Shown piece by piece: positions 54,150 to 62,362 of a stretch of 62,362 bases of DNA. The DNA is from Indiicoccus explosivorum (lineage in GTDB: Bacteria; Bacillota; Bacilli; Bacillales_A; Planococcaceae): assembly GCF_002167005.1 (NCBI RefSeq), contig NZ_NHTN01000002.1:1-62362 (forward strand), written 5' to 3'. The notes beneath the pieces were generated by a model. That model saw only the letters and a list, made by a program, of their open reading frames with translations. It was not told the DNA's origin and did no database searches. Position 1 is the first letter of the stretch. The number at the start of each line of letters is the position of its first letter. The position numbers and the translations under genes were made by a program.

Positions 54150-55549
54150 TTCCTCAGCTCTCTTCTTAACAATTTGTTGGATGCATTGCGGGGAAGGGAA
54201 TCGGTGAAAACGATTTTCTTCGGAATTTTATAAGGCGCCAGCTGCTTCTCACAGAAAGTCTCCACTTCTTCCGAAGAAAGCGCGTCAGCAACGATAAATG
54301 CAGCCGGAACTTCTCCCCACTCTCTATCCGGAATTCCGCACACCCCCGCTTCCAAGATTCGCGGGTGGCTCATCAGGACATTTTCGATTTCTGCGGGATA
54401 AATGTTTTCACCGCCGGATACAATCAAATCGGACCTTCTGTCGAGGACAAAAAGAAAACCGTCCTCATCGATCCAGCCAATATCGCCCGTTTTCAGGTAG
54501 CCGGCGTCTGTCGGATTTTTGTCACTGAACTTCCCGACATATCCGGGCGTCACATGCGGACCGCGGATCAGGATTTCATTATCTTCAGCCAATTTCACGT
54601 CATACAGAAACAGCGGTTTACCCGCAGAACCGGGTTTACGGGCGGCGTCTGCCATGGAGAGTGTAGTGGTCTGGGAAGCGGTTTCGGTCATTCCGTACGT
54701 CTGCAGAACCGGGATGCCAAATCGTTCCGCCCTTTCCAGATGGCTTGTTGCGATAGGTCCGCCCCCTGCAAGCATCACCCGGAATGCCGGCGATACCGTC
54801 CATCCTTTTTGATCGAGTTCATCCAAAATACGGGCAAGCGTCACGCCGACAACCGACATGTGAGTGACCGCACCGCTCGCCAGTTCTTCGGCCGCCTTCA
54901 CTTCGTCGAATTTCTGATAAAGATGCACACCCGCGCCATAAATAAGCGACCGCATGAGAATCGAAAACCCGCTGATATGAAACAGCGGAACCATGCAGAG
55001 CCACTTGTCTTCCGGTGAAATTCCGATATTCAGGCTGGAAGCCATTGCACTTGAAAAATGGTTTTTGGCCGTCTGCTTCACGCCCTTTGGATAGCCGGTC
55101 GTGCCGGACGTGTACATGATGGAAATGACTTGATCATCAGTCCACATATTGCTAAAAGGAAAATCTGCCGCCTCCAGTTTTGTGATGTCACTGAACAGCC
55201 ACTGCCGCGGGTGACTGATCCGGTCCTGCAAGGCGTCGTCCATCAGTACAGCTTCTACCTCCGCATCGTCCAGCTGATAGGCCAGTTCCTGTGCAGTCAG
55301 TCGCTCGTTCAGCATGACCATTTCACACCCGAGGTGCAGGCAGCCATAAATCATAAAGACAGCCTCTTCGCGGGATTTAGCCAAAATAGCGACACGGCTG
55401 CCCGCTTCCAGTCCGGCTGCCGCCATTTTGCCCGCGCGGTCTTTCGCGATACGGTCAAGTTCTCCGAATGTCCAGGTTTGCCCTTCGAACACAAGTCCGA
55501 TCCGGCTGCCTGTGAGATCCGCCCTTTTCGTCAGCCAATTCGGGTACAT
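54140..55549 (-). CDS. menE: o-Succinylbenzoate--CoA ligase
   Basis: MenE activates o-succinylbenzoate to its CoA ester via an acyl-adenylate. The 469-aa ANL-family enzyme has the AMP loop MYTSGTTGYPKGVKQTAKNH, TYGMTETASQ, YLKTGDIGWIDEDGFLFVLD, RRSDLIVSGGENIYPAEIE and the C-terminal lysine region. ATG at 55549 (MYPNWLTKRADLTG) has GAAGGAG upstream; an upstream in-frame extension runs through a terminator hairpin and menB and is rejected. A terminator just before its ribosome site may lower its expression relative to menB. Confidence 0.94.
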   Translation of the reverse strand: MYPNWLTKRADLTGSRIGLVFEGQTWTFGELDRIAKDRAGKMAAAGLEAGSRVAILAKSREEAVFMIYGCLHLGCEMVMLNERLTAQELAYQLDDAEVEAVLMDDALQDRISHPRQWLFSDITKLEAADFPFSNMWTDDQVISIMYTSGTTGYPKGVKQTAKNHFSSAMASSLNIGISPEDKWLCMVPLFHISGFSILMRSLIYGAGVHLYQKFDEVKAAEELASGAVTHMSVVGVTLARILDELDQKGWTVSPAFRVMLAGGGPIATSHLERAERFGIPVLQTYGMTETASQTTTLSMADAARKPGSAGKPLFLYDVKLAEDNEILIRGPHVTPGYVGKFSDKNPTDAGYLKTGDIGWIDEDGFLFVLDRRSDLIVSGGENIYPAEIENVLMSHPRILEAGVCGIPDREWGEVPAAFIVADALSSEEVETFCEKQLAPYKIPKKIVFTDSLPRNASNKLLRRELRKWI

Positions 55550-55564
55550 AGTATCAAGCTCCTT

Positions 55565-55598
55565 CAAAAAAGACTGCCCGCCAGGCGGACAGTCTTTT
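55565..55598 (-). terminator. Intra-operon terminator between menB and menE
   Basis: Minus-strand AGACTGTCCG pairs with CGGGCAGTCT (55595-55586 with 55580-55571, one wobble), loop CCTGG. Six T residues lie directly before the menE ribosome site. Confidence 0.8.
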
Positions 55599-55610
55599 GT
55601 ATCATACTGA

Positions 55611-56429
55611 TCAAGGGAAACGCGGAAACTGACCGAAGTCCGGTTTGCGTTTTTCCTTGAAGGCGTCGCGGCCTTCCTTCGCTTCATCTGTTGTGTAATA
55701 AAGCAGCGTTGCATCGCCAGCCATCTGCTGAAGTCCCGCGAGGCCGTCCGTATCAGCATTCATCGCCGCTTTGATAAAGCGGAGGGCTGTCGGACTCTTC
55801 TCCAGCATTTCTTCGCACCACTTCACCGTTTCTTCTTCGAGCTGGTCAAGCGGGACGACCGTGTTGACGAGGCCCATGTCGAGCGCTTCCTGTGCATTGT
55901 ACTGCCGGCATAAGTACCAAATTTCACGCGCTTTTTTATGTCCGATGATGCGGGCAAGGTACCCTGAACCGTAACCGGCATCAAATGATCCCACTTTCGG
56001 TCCTGTCTGGCCGAAAATCGCATTATCTGCAGCGATCGTCAAGTCACAGACGACATGCAGCACATGTCCCCCGCCGATCGCATAGCCAGCCACCATCGCG
56101 ACGACCGGCTTCGGCGTGACGCGGATTAAGCGCTGCAAGTCCAAAACGTTGAGGCGCGGAATTTCATCCTCTCCGACATATCCGCCATGTCCGCGGACCG
56201 ATTGGTCGCCGCCTGAACAAAACGCTTTTTCGCCTTCCCCGGTCAGGACGATGACACCGATCTTCGAATCATCCCGTGCGTAAGAGACTGCATCGATCAT
56301 TTCGGTCACCGTTCTCGGCGTGAATGCATTGCGCACTTCCGGCCGGTTGATCGTGATTTTCGCAATTCCATTGTACGTCTCATACTTGATGTCTTCATAT
56401 GTACGTTCTTTTACCCATTCACGAGCCAT
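55611..56429 (-). CDS. menB: 1,4-Dihydroxy-2-naphthoyl-CoA synthase
   Basis: MenB closes the naphthoate ring from o-succinylbenzoyl-CoA. The 272-aa crotonase-fold protein has [72 protein letters not shown] and ends [11 protein letters not shown], the family's typical tail. ATG at 56429 follows CAGGAGGGGCAAT; a longer upstream frame is an overlap with menH and is rejected. Confidence 0.97.
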   Translation of the reverse strand: MAREWVKERTYEDIKYETYNGIAKITINRPEVRNAFTPRTVTEMIDAVSYARDDSKIGVIVLTGEGEKAFCSGGDQSVRGHGGYVGEDEIPRLNVLDLQRLIRVTPKPVVAMVAGYAIGGGHVLHVVCDLTIAADNAIFGQTGPKVGSFDAGYGSGYLARIIGHKKAREIWYLCRQYNAQEALDMGLVNTVVPLDQLEEETVKWCEEMLEKSPTALRFIKAAMNADTDGLAGLQQMAGDATLLYYTTDEAKEGRDAFKEKRKPDFGQFPRFP

Positions 56430-56446
56430 ATTGCCCCTCCTGTATC

Positions 56447-57247
56447 TCAAAGATTTAACTGCTTCTTTATTATTGTAGCAAACTCTGCCGGTTTTTCCAC
56501 GTGAAGTGCGTGGCCGGCGTCCAGTTCCACGTGTCTGCCCGATTTCAAACACTGCATCATCCGTTTTGCGATACCGGAAAACTTCTCGTCTTTTATCCCG
56601 GTCAGAAGCAAAACAGGGAATGACAGACGTTCGAGGCAGCTCCAATAGGATGCTTGCGCTCCGGTCCCCATTCCGACCAGGCTTCCCGCTAACCCCTTTG
56701 GGTCCTGGCTGAGCCGCTCTTCCCGCACCGCCCGCCTGACAGCTGCCGGCAGCTCTTTTTGAGTCCGGAACATTGGTATTTGTTCCCAGAAACCGACGAA
56801 CGAATAGATTCCCTCATCCATGATCCGTTCAGCGAGCCGGCTGTCTTGGAGCCGGCGTTCAGCCTGTTCTTCGTCAGAAATCAGACCAGGAGAAGCACTT
56901 TCCAAAACGAGCCGGCTAATGCTGTCCGGATATGTACATGCATACGCGAGTGCTGTCCTGCCGCCCATGGAATAACCGACAAGAACCGGCTGTTCCAGCC
57001 CCAACCGTTGGAACAGCTGATGTAGATCTGCCACTTGCCGGTCCATACTATATCTTTCAACGTCAGCCAGACTCTCTGTCTTTCCGTGCCCAAGAAGATC
57101 GACGAGGACCACTCTGCAATTCGGGAACCGGCTGATCAGGGGGTGCCATGTCCTCGTGCTGCCGGTGAATCCATGAAGGAACACCAGCGCTTTTTCCTGA
57201 TCGTCATGGTAGGTCTCCACGTGGTAAACCACCCCATCGATCACCAT
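56447..57247 (-). CDS. menH: SHCHC synthase MenH
   Basis: MenH is the alpha/beta hydrolase that eliminates pyruvate from SEPHCHC to give SHCHC. The 266-aa protein has the oxyanion region [14 protein letters not shown], the nucleophile elbow [21 protein letters not shown] and the catalytic histidine in [12 protein letters not shown]. The start overlaps the menD stop (ATGGTGA, 7 nt), indicating translational coupling. Confidence 0.92.
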   Translation of the reverse strand: MVIDGVVYHVETYHDDQEKALVFLHGFTGSTRTWHPLISRFPNCRVVLVDLLGHGKTESLADVERYSMDRQVADLHQLFQRLGLEQPVLVGYSMGGRTALAYACTYPDSISRLVLESASPGLISDEEQAERRLQDSRLAERIMDEGIYSFVGFWEQIPMFRTQKELPAAVRRAVREERLSQDPKGLAGSLVGMGTGAQASYWSCLERLSFPVLLLTGIKDEKFSGIAKRMMQCLKSGRHVELDAGHALHVEKPAEFATIIKKQLNL

Positions 57248-58943
57248 CGCTCATCCAGCCTGCCATTGACTTTTCCCCATAATTTCCGATGCGTTTCAGT
57301 GTTGTGACGACGATTCGTAAACACTTCGATCAGTCGGACTGCCGCTGTTTTCTCCTTGCCGAGCGCAGCCATCAGTTCCTCTTTGGACTGGACAGCATCA
57401 TATTGAGCGCCGTACATGGCCGCAGCGTCTTTGAACGATAAACCGGTCGGCGTGCCGAACAGCGCTTCATAGTGCCGTTCTTCACCGGATTGCGGCAAGT
57501 AAGAGAAAATTCCGCCGCCGTTATTGTTCATGATGACGATCGTGATATCAGACGGCTGAAGAGTCGCTGCGATCAGACCGTTCATATCATGGAGGAACGC
57601 GAGATCGCCGATGAGGAGAAGCGCCGGCCGGCGATTCGCCGCCTGTACGCCGAACGCAGTCGATACCACACCGTCGATCCCATTCGCTCCCCTGTTTGCG
57701 TAAATCCGGACATTCCGGGGGGCGGACCGGTAAAACGTGTCGGCATCCCGGATCGGCATGCTGCTGCTCAAAATCAGATCACATTCCGACGACTGTTCGA
57801 ACAGCAAATGCGCAAGTGTTCCTTCATCCGTTTCTGTATCCGCATGTTCCCGGACAGCTTCCCAGTACAGCCGGTTCGCTTCGGACCATTGATTCGCGTA
57901 GTGACTCTCCTTCGTCCCACCGGATTCCAGCGTCCAGACAGCATCGCTTGCCGCCTGGATGTGATGAGTGACGGCGGATTGCGGATCCCGCATCATCGGG
58001 CTTTCATCCACTGCTACATACAAGGCAGGTTCCAAGGAGTTCAGCCAAAGTGCCAGTGCCTTTGATACTGGCTGCGGGCCGATACGGACGATGACATCTG
58101 GCTCCACGGCTTTCCTGAATCCGTCATGCTTCAGCAATGCATCATAAGAATCAACGATGAAGCGCTGCGCACTTTCCGGTGCTCCGCCTCTTATATTGGA
58201 CAAGGGATCAGCAAGTACCGGCCACTGCAGCTGGCGGATGAACTCCCAAAACGAATCGGGCAAAATCCCTGCATGTTCTCCCAATATGAGGATTCCCCGT
58301 TCTTTATTGAAAATCTTCACCAAAAATTGCTGTGCTTCTTGAGACATCTCAGCAGTAAGCGGAAATGATGTGACCGCCAGGCCAGTACGATCCGGCGTTT
58401 CAAAATCGATCATCAGCGGCTCCCGGAATGGCACATTCAGATGGACCGGTCCCCGCGGGCAGTCATGGCCATACTGACCGCCCGGTACAGATGGCGGGTC
58501 AGGAAGCCGATGCGGTTCTCCTCTTCCGGCATCGGAAGATCAACTGCCCATTTTACTTGGCTGCCATATAATCCGATCTGGTTGATTGTCTGAGGCGCAC
58601 CCACTTCACGAAGTTCATGCGGCCGATCGGCGGTTACAACGATGAGGGGAACCCTCGCCAGCTGCGCTTCCACAATAGCCGGAAAGTAGTTGGCGGCGGC
58701 TGTCCCCGATGTGCACAGCAGCATGACCGGTCTGCCAGATGCTTTAGCAAGACCGAGCGCAAAAAAACCTGCCGACCTTTCATCGATCTGGCGGTATACC
58801 GACAGGCGCTTTTCCTGCATGCATGCGTACGCAAGCGGTGTCGAACGGGAACCCGGACTGATGACGGCATCTTTGACACCATAGTCAGCCAGGCTTCCTA
58901 TGAATTCAGTTACATACTCGGTCAATCCTTCACGATTCGTCAC
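57241..58943 (-). pseudogene. menD: SEPHCHC synthase MenD, interrupted by a frameshift
   Basis: MenD is the thiamine-diphosphate enzyme that joins isochorismate and 2-oxoglutarate. The N-terminal 168 residues read from GTG 58943 ([50 protein letters not shown]) and stop at 58437. The remainder (VPFREPL onward, ThDP motif GDLAFLHDMNGL, then IVIMNNNGGGIFSYLPQ) lies in another frame down to 57241. Adding one base to the C4 run at 58451-58454 joins them as [15 protein letters not shown], giving 567 aa, the normal size. All other motifs are intact. Since the rest of the pathway is complete, sequencing error is likely. Confidence 0.93.
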
Positions 58944-60315
58944 TCAGCTGTCCCCCCAAAGCTCTCAGCATCGGCCGGAATTTCACCCATGTTTCGGCGT
59001 ATTCCGCTTCAGGATCGGAATCTGCCACAATACCGCCGCCCGCATATAAATAAGCTTCTTCTCCATCTATCAAGGCGGATCGGATTGCGACAGCGAATTC
59101 GCCGTTGCCCTGAGCGTCTATCCAGCCGACCGGTGATGCGTAGTAACCTCTGTCGGCCGGCTCATACTGCCGGATCAATTCCATCGCTGTTTCTCTCGGT
59201 TCTCCACCGAGGGCCGGCGTGGGATGGAGCTCCTTCACAAGATCAATGAGGGAAGCTTCCTCTAGCAATTCCCCTTTCACGGGAGTATAGAGGTGTTGGA
59301 TATCCCGGATCTTCATCAGTTTCGGGACCGGCGGAATATCCGCTGTTTCACAATGCTTCCGGAAAACTGAAGAAATCATATTTACGACATACTCATGCTC
59401 AGAACGGTTTTTCGGATCGTTCAGCAATTCCCTTCCTAATGCGGCATCCTCCTCTGCAGTTTTTCCACGCGGGATGGAGCCTGCCAGACAAGCCGACAGC
59501 GCCTGCCGGTCCGAAACCTTCACGAGCCGTTCCGGGGTTGCACCGAAAAACAACTGTTCTCCGGACTCCATTCCGAACAGGAAGCTCCCCTGCTGCTGAT
59601 TCGTGACGTTTCGCAGCACGGAAGCCTGCATTTCCCCGGTTTCATAACCGAGTTTCAGCATCCGGGCGAGGACGACCTTGTCCGCTTCTCCTCTCCGGAT
59701 AGCGGAAGTGACAGCTTTCACGGATTCCATGTAGGCTTCCTTCTCGAGTTCCTGTCTGATAACAGGAGTCAGCGGAACAGCGCTTGCCGGCTCCGTCACC
59801 TGTGCTGCATGAATCAGCTCATCCCGTTCCACCCGGAGATTTTCAAAAGTTCTGTACGCTTCTGGCTCCTCGGTTATGAGGTGAATGCTGACGTAGGCGC
59901 TATCTTCACGGATAAGGAGCTGGAATTGAGGCACAGCGAAATAAGCCGGCGGAAAATTCCTCCAGACTGACTCTTTCCCGTTTTCCGGATCGAAGGAAAA
60001 CCCTCCGAATAATATGGGCTGCACGTCAGGCTCTTCATTCACCAGCTGGCTGCACAATGCGCGCCAGTCTTCTTTGATCTGTCTGAACCTGTCGTCGGCA
60101 GCGGACGTCAGTACATGCGCATGGCCGAGTCCCGCGACTGTAAACGTCCCCTCCTTGTTCTGCCAGAACATCCGCTTTCCGCGGTAAGCCTTTCCTGCTT
60201 CATAGAAAGCCAGAGCCGACATGATCGGCACTTCGATTGTTTCTGTATAAAAACGCCGGACCTCTGTTATCCCGGCATCTGTCGGTTCCGCTGACGGATA
60301 CGATCGTGGATTCAT
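58930..60315 (-). CDS. menF: Isochorismate synthase
   Basis: MenF converts chorismate to isochorismate, the committed step of menaquinone synthesis. The 461-aa protein has the chorismate-binding domain in its C-terminal half: [76 protein letters not shown] and the metal-site ending [19 protein letters not shown] at 60315 follows TGGAGGAGACACG. It heads the menFDHBEC operon and overlaps the menD start by 14 nt. Confidence 0.94.
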   Translation of the reverse strand: MNPRSYPSAEPTDAGITEVRRFYTETIEVPIMSALAFYEAGKAYRGKRMFWQNKEGTFTVAGLGHAHVLTSAADDRFRQIKEDWRALCSQLVNEEPDVQPILFGGFSFDPENGKESVWRNFPPAYFAVPQFQLLIREDSAYVSIHLITEEPEAYRTFENLRVERDELIHAAQVTEPASAVPLTPVIRQELEKEAYMESVKAVTSAIRRGEADKVVLARMLKLGYETGEMQASVLRNVTNQQQGSFLFGMESGEQLFFGATPERLVKVSDRQALSACLAGSIPRGKTAEEDAALGRELLNDPKNRSEHEYVVNMISSVFRKHCETADIPPVPKLMKIRDIQHLYTPVKGELLEEASLIDLVKELHPTPALGGEPRETAMELIRQYEPADRGYYASPVGWIDAQGNGEFAVAIRSALIDGEEAYLYAGGGIVADSDPEAEYAETWVKFRPMLRALGGQLSDES

Positions 60316-60484
60316 CGTGTCTCCTCCATTTTCAAACATTTCCGTATCTGCAATAGCCGCTTCAATTGCCGGCCCTGCTTTCTATCATACTCTTTTCATG
60401 GAAAATCGGCACACCATTTGCTGTTATTCAACCCATTTTGCAGTACAATAAAGGATGGAATTCATTTAAAGGAGCTTGACATCT

Positions 60485-61396
60485 ATGACACATACCCTAC
60501 AGGCGGACAGCGGCTGGCGGATCTGGTGGCAGCTGACCAGACCGCATACACTGACCGCGGCGTTCGCTCCAGTCTTTCTTGGCACGATGATCGCTCTTCA
60601 ATACACGGGCATCGACTGGGCGCTCTTCCTCGCCATGCTCGCGGCGAGCCTCCTCATCCAGGCGGCAACCAATATGTTTAATGAATACTATGATTTCGCG
60701 AGAGGACTCGATAACGAGAAATCGGTTGGAATCGGAGGGGCCATTGTCCGGAATGGAGTCAAGCCGAAAACAGTCCTTCTGCTCGCTTTCACTCTCTATG
60801 GAATTGCTGCCCTCCTTGGAATTTATATTTGTGCCGAGACGAGCTGGTGGCTCGCCGGGGTCGGTCTCATCGCTATGGCGGTCGGTTATTTCTACACGGG
60901 AGGACCGTTCCCGATTGCCTACACACCGTTCGGCGAACTTTTTTCCGGCGTATTCATGGGTTTTCTCATTGTCATTATCGCCTTTTTCATCCAGACCGGC
61001 ACCGTCACGCTGGAAGCTGCTCTTCTGGCAGTGCCGAGTACGCTGCTGGTGGCGGCGATCATGCTGACCAACAATATCCGGGATATTGAAGGAGATGCGG
61101 CGAGCGGGAGGAAAACACTGGCTATCCTGGTCGGACGCCCAAAAGCAGTCAACGTCCTCCTCGCGTTTTTTATCGGCGCGTATGGCTGGATTCTCGTGCT
61201 GGTCCTCACCGGCCTCATTACGCCATGGGCTCTCCTCGTGTTCCTCAGTGCAGCAAAACCGGCTGAAATCGTTATCCGCTATCGGATGTATACGGAACCG
61301 CTAAAAGTGATGCCGGCGATGAAAGCGACAGGAATCACCAATACAATTTTTGCTTTCCTGCTTGGCATCGGGCTTCTCATTAGTCATTTGATCTGA
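60485..61396 (+). CDS. menA: 1,4-Dihydroxy-2-naphthoate polyprenyltransferase
   Basis: MenA attaches the polyprenyl tail to DHNA in the membrane, giving demethylmenaquinone. The 303-aa UbiA-family protein has about eight or nine helices and two aspartate-rich loops, NMFNEYYDFARGLDNEKS and LTNNIRDIEGDAASGRKT, that bind Mg-diphosphate. ATG at 60485 follows AAAGGAG. It is divergent from menFDHBEC. A possible -10 TACAAT at 60444-60449 lacks a clear -35. Confidence 0.95.
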   Translation: MTHTLQADSGWRIWWQLTRPHTLTAAFAPVFLGTMIALQYTGIDWALFLAMLAASLLIQAATNMFNEYYDFARGLDNEKSVGIGGAIVRNGVKPKTVLLLAFTLYGIAALLGIYICAETSWWLAGVGLIAMAVGYFYTGGPFPIAYTPFGELFSGVFMGFLIVIIAFFIQTGTVTLEAALLAVPSTLLVAAIMLTNNIRDIEGDAASGRKTLAILVGRPKAVNVLLAFFIGAYGWILVLVLTGLITPWALLVFLSAAKPAEIVIRYRMYTEPLKVMPAMKATGITNTIFAFLLGIGLLISHLI

Positions 61397-61405
61397 ACAG
61401 CTTCC

Positions 61406-61440
61406 CCTTCCCCGGAAAGATCTTTCCGGGGAGGTTTTTT
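61406..61440 (+). terminator. menA terminator
   Basis: CCTTCCCCGGAAA (61406-61418) pairs with TTTCCGGGGAGG (61423-61434), followed by T6. Confidence 0.93.
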
Positions 61441-61461
61441 CATTCTATTTGCTGAAAACAT

Positions 61462-61499
61462 AAAAAAGCGCAGTCCCTAATTAAAGGAACTGCGCTTTT
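61462..61499 (-). terminator. Terminator of the tRNA operon
   Basis: A long stem with core AAAAGCGCAGT / ACTGCGCTTTT has six T residues on the minus strand. It lies downstream of tRNA-Glu. Confidence 0.9.
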
Positions 61500-61504
61500 C
61501 AGGA

Positions 61505-61576
61505 TGACCCCTACGGGATTCGAACCCGTGTTACCGCCGTGAAAGGGCGGTGTCTTAACCGCTTGACCAAGGGGCC
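61505..61576 (-). tRNA. tRNA-Glu (anticodon UUC)
   Basis: Cloverleaf with acceptor GGCCCCT, anticodon loop CTTTCAC and T-loop GGTTCGAATCC. The 3' CCA is not encoded. Last gene of the tRNA operon. Confidence 0.96.
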
Positions 61577-61580
61577 AGAC

Positions 61581-61672
61581 TGGCGGAGAAGGAGGGATTT
61601 GAACCCTCGCGCCGGTATTACCGACCTACACCCTTAGCAGGGGCGCCTCTTCAGCCACTTGAGTACTTCCCC
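61581..61672 (-). tRNA. tRNA-Ser (anticodon GCU)
   Basis: A 92-nt class II tRNA with a long variable arm, anticodon loop CTGCTAA, T-loop GGTTCAAATCC and encoded CCA. Confidence 0.96.
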
Positions 61673-61675
61673 GTC

Positions 61676-61750
61676 TGGCTCCGAAGGTAGGATTCGAACC
61701 TACGACCGATCGGTTAACAGCCGATTGCTCTACCACTGAGCTACTTCGGA
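61676..61750 (-). tRNA. tRNA-Asn (anticodon GUU)
   Basis: Acceptor TCCGAAG, anticodon loop CTGTTAA, T-loop GGTTCGAATCC, encoded CCA. Confidence 0.96.
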
Positions 61751-61751
61751 A

Positions 61752-61828
<77 letters not shown>

Positions 61829-61830
61829 GT

Positions 61831-61904
61831 TGGAGCGGGTGAAGGGAATCGAACCCTCATCATCAGCTTGGAAGGCTGAGGTTTTACCACTAAACTACAC
61901 CCGC
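61831..61904 (-). tRNA. tRNA-Gly (anticodon UCC)
   Basis: Acceptor GCGGGTG, anticodon loop CTTCCAA, T-loop GGTTCGATTCC, encoded CCA. Confidence 0.96.
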
Positions 61905-61911
61905 GGACAAA

Positions 61912-61987
61912 TGGTGGCTCAGGACGGAATCGAACCGCCGACACAAGGATTTTCAGTCCTTTGCTCTACCGACTGAGCTACTGAGCC
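61912..61987 (-). tRNA. tRNA-Phe (anticodon GAA)
   Basis: Acceptor GGCTCAG, anticodon loop CTGAAAA, T-loop GGTTCGATTCC, encoded CCA. Confidence 0.96.
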
Positions 61988-62008
61988 ACATAGTATGTAA
62001 GATAAAAA

Positions 62009-62084
62009 TGGCGGTCCTGACGGGAATCGAACCCGCGATCTCCTGCGTGACAGGCAGGCATGTTAACCGCTACACCACAGGACC
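62009..62084 (-). tRNA. tRNA-Asp (anticodon GUC)
   Basis: Acceptor GGTCCTG, anticodon loop CTGTCAC, T-loop GGTTCGATTCC, encoded CCA. Confidence 0.96.
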
Positions 62085-62086
62085 GG

Positions 62087-62151
<65 letters not shown>

Positions 62152-62165
<14 letters not shown>

Positions 62166-62362
62166 ATAATATTATGCAGTAGAAATTTGGTTCATCTACG
62201 CTTTCAGCATTGCAGTGATAGACACCTGCGTCGGTTTCACCGACTCGTTGTTAATCGCTGTCTTCGTACAGCGATTTGCTCCACCCCGCGACATTAATAG
62301 TAGTGATACTTTGTTTCATCTACGCATTCAGCATTGCAGTGATAGACACCTGCGCCGGTTTC
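62152..62362 (-). repeat. 125-bp tandem repeat at the window edge carrying the fMet-tRNA 5' end
   Basis: TGCTCCACCCCGCG occurs at 62152-62165 (inside tRNA-fMet) and again at 62277-62290. Each is followed by about 25 bp of differing sequence and then nearly identical 48-bp blocks starting TTCATCTACGC (62192 and 62315). On the minus strand the unit contains hairpins AATCGCTGT/ACAGCGATT and GTCGGT/ACCGAC. The second unit is cut by the window end. Confidence 0.85.

Noticed and set aside
58437-58943. Two separate MenD subunit genes
   Set aside because: The halves join perfectly with one base in a homopolymer, and the second has only a GTG start without a ribosome site.
62191-62362. CRISPR array at the right edge
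   Set aside because: Only two long, non-identical copies with a 125-bp period overlapping a tRNA; no short repeat and spacer structure.

Overview
The window looks like chromosomal core sequence from a moderately high-GC member of the Bacillales, most likely Planococcaceae (inference). Gene content and order follow the Bacillus subtilis ezrA - rpsD - tyrS - acsA/acuABC - ccpA - aroA - ytxGHJ - murC - leuS - metK - pckA - men neighbourhood. T-box and SAM-I leaders, Zur, CcpN and cre operators and a sigma-B promoter are all of Gram-positive type. No phage, IS element or CRISPR array was seen.

Layout. 1-3.0 kb: ezrA (cut by the window edge), free-methionine-sulfoxide reductase, methionine gamma-lyase with a cre site. 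3.0-8.7 kb: rpsD with an S4-type leader, an AT-rich DUF4352 gene between two inverted intergenic repeats, a glycerophosphodiesterase, a cobalamin-binding-like protein, and T-box-controlled tyrS. 8.8-18.5 kb: a class A PBP, acsA divergent from acuABC, ccpA and aroA. 18.6-34 kb: the sigma-B type ytxGHJ operon, murC, sftA, ytpRQP, and housekeeping or poorly known genes (ytoP, ytzB, ytnP, trmB, a NERD-like protein, thpR, dat, pepV). 34-48.6 kb: ytzE, rsuA, murJ, ytfP, T-box leuS, scoAB, an MFS transporter, the tRNA wobble pair ytqA/ytqB, an LLM oxidoreductase, ytoA, and metK with a SAM-I riboswitch. 49-61.4 kb: pckA (frameshifted), ytkD, dps, yidD, znuA with a Zur box, and the whole menaquinone set menFDHBEC (menD frameshifted) divergent from menA. 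61.5-62.4 kb: eight tRNA genes and a tandem repeat that carries a copy of the tRNA-fMet 5' end.

How the genes work together. One theme is carbon overflow and gluconeogenesis: acsA with its acetylation controllers acuA/acuC, ccpA itself, two cre sites (megL, scoAB) and a CcpN-operator match at pckA. A second is envelope and division: ezrA, PBP, murC, murJ, sftA, dat. A third is respiration, through menaquinone synthesis. A fourth is translation: tyrS, leuS, trmB, rsuA, ytqAB, tRNAs.

The least explained structures are two intergenic arrays, each of exactly five copies at exactly 21-bp spacing (38365-38460 and 46582-46680). Their cores differ but both contain TTTCGA-like sequence. Also notable are the inverted repeats around the AT-rich gene and the tandem repeat at the right edge. 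Three genes carry homopolymer-run frameshifts (DUF4352 gene, pckA, menD). The last two should be important to a respiring Bacillales cell, so sequencing error is the leading explanation.
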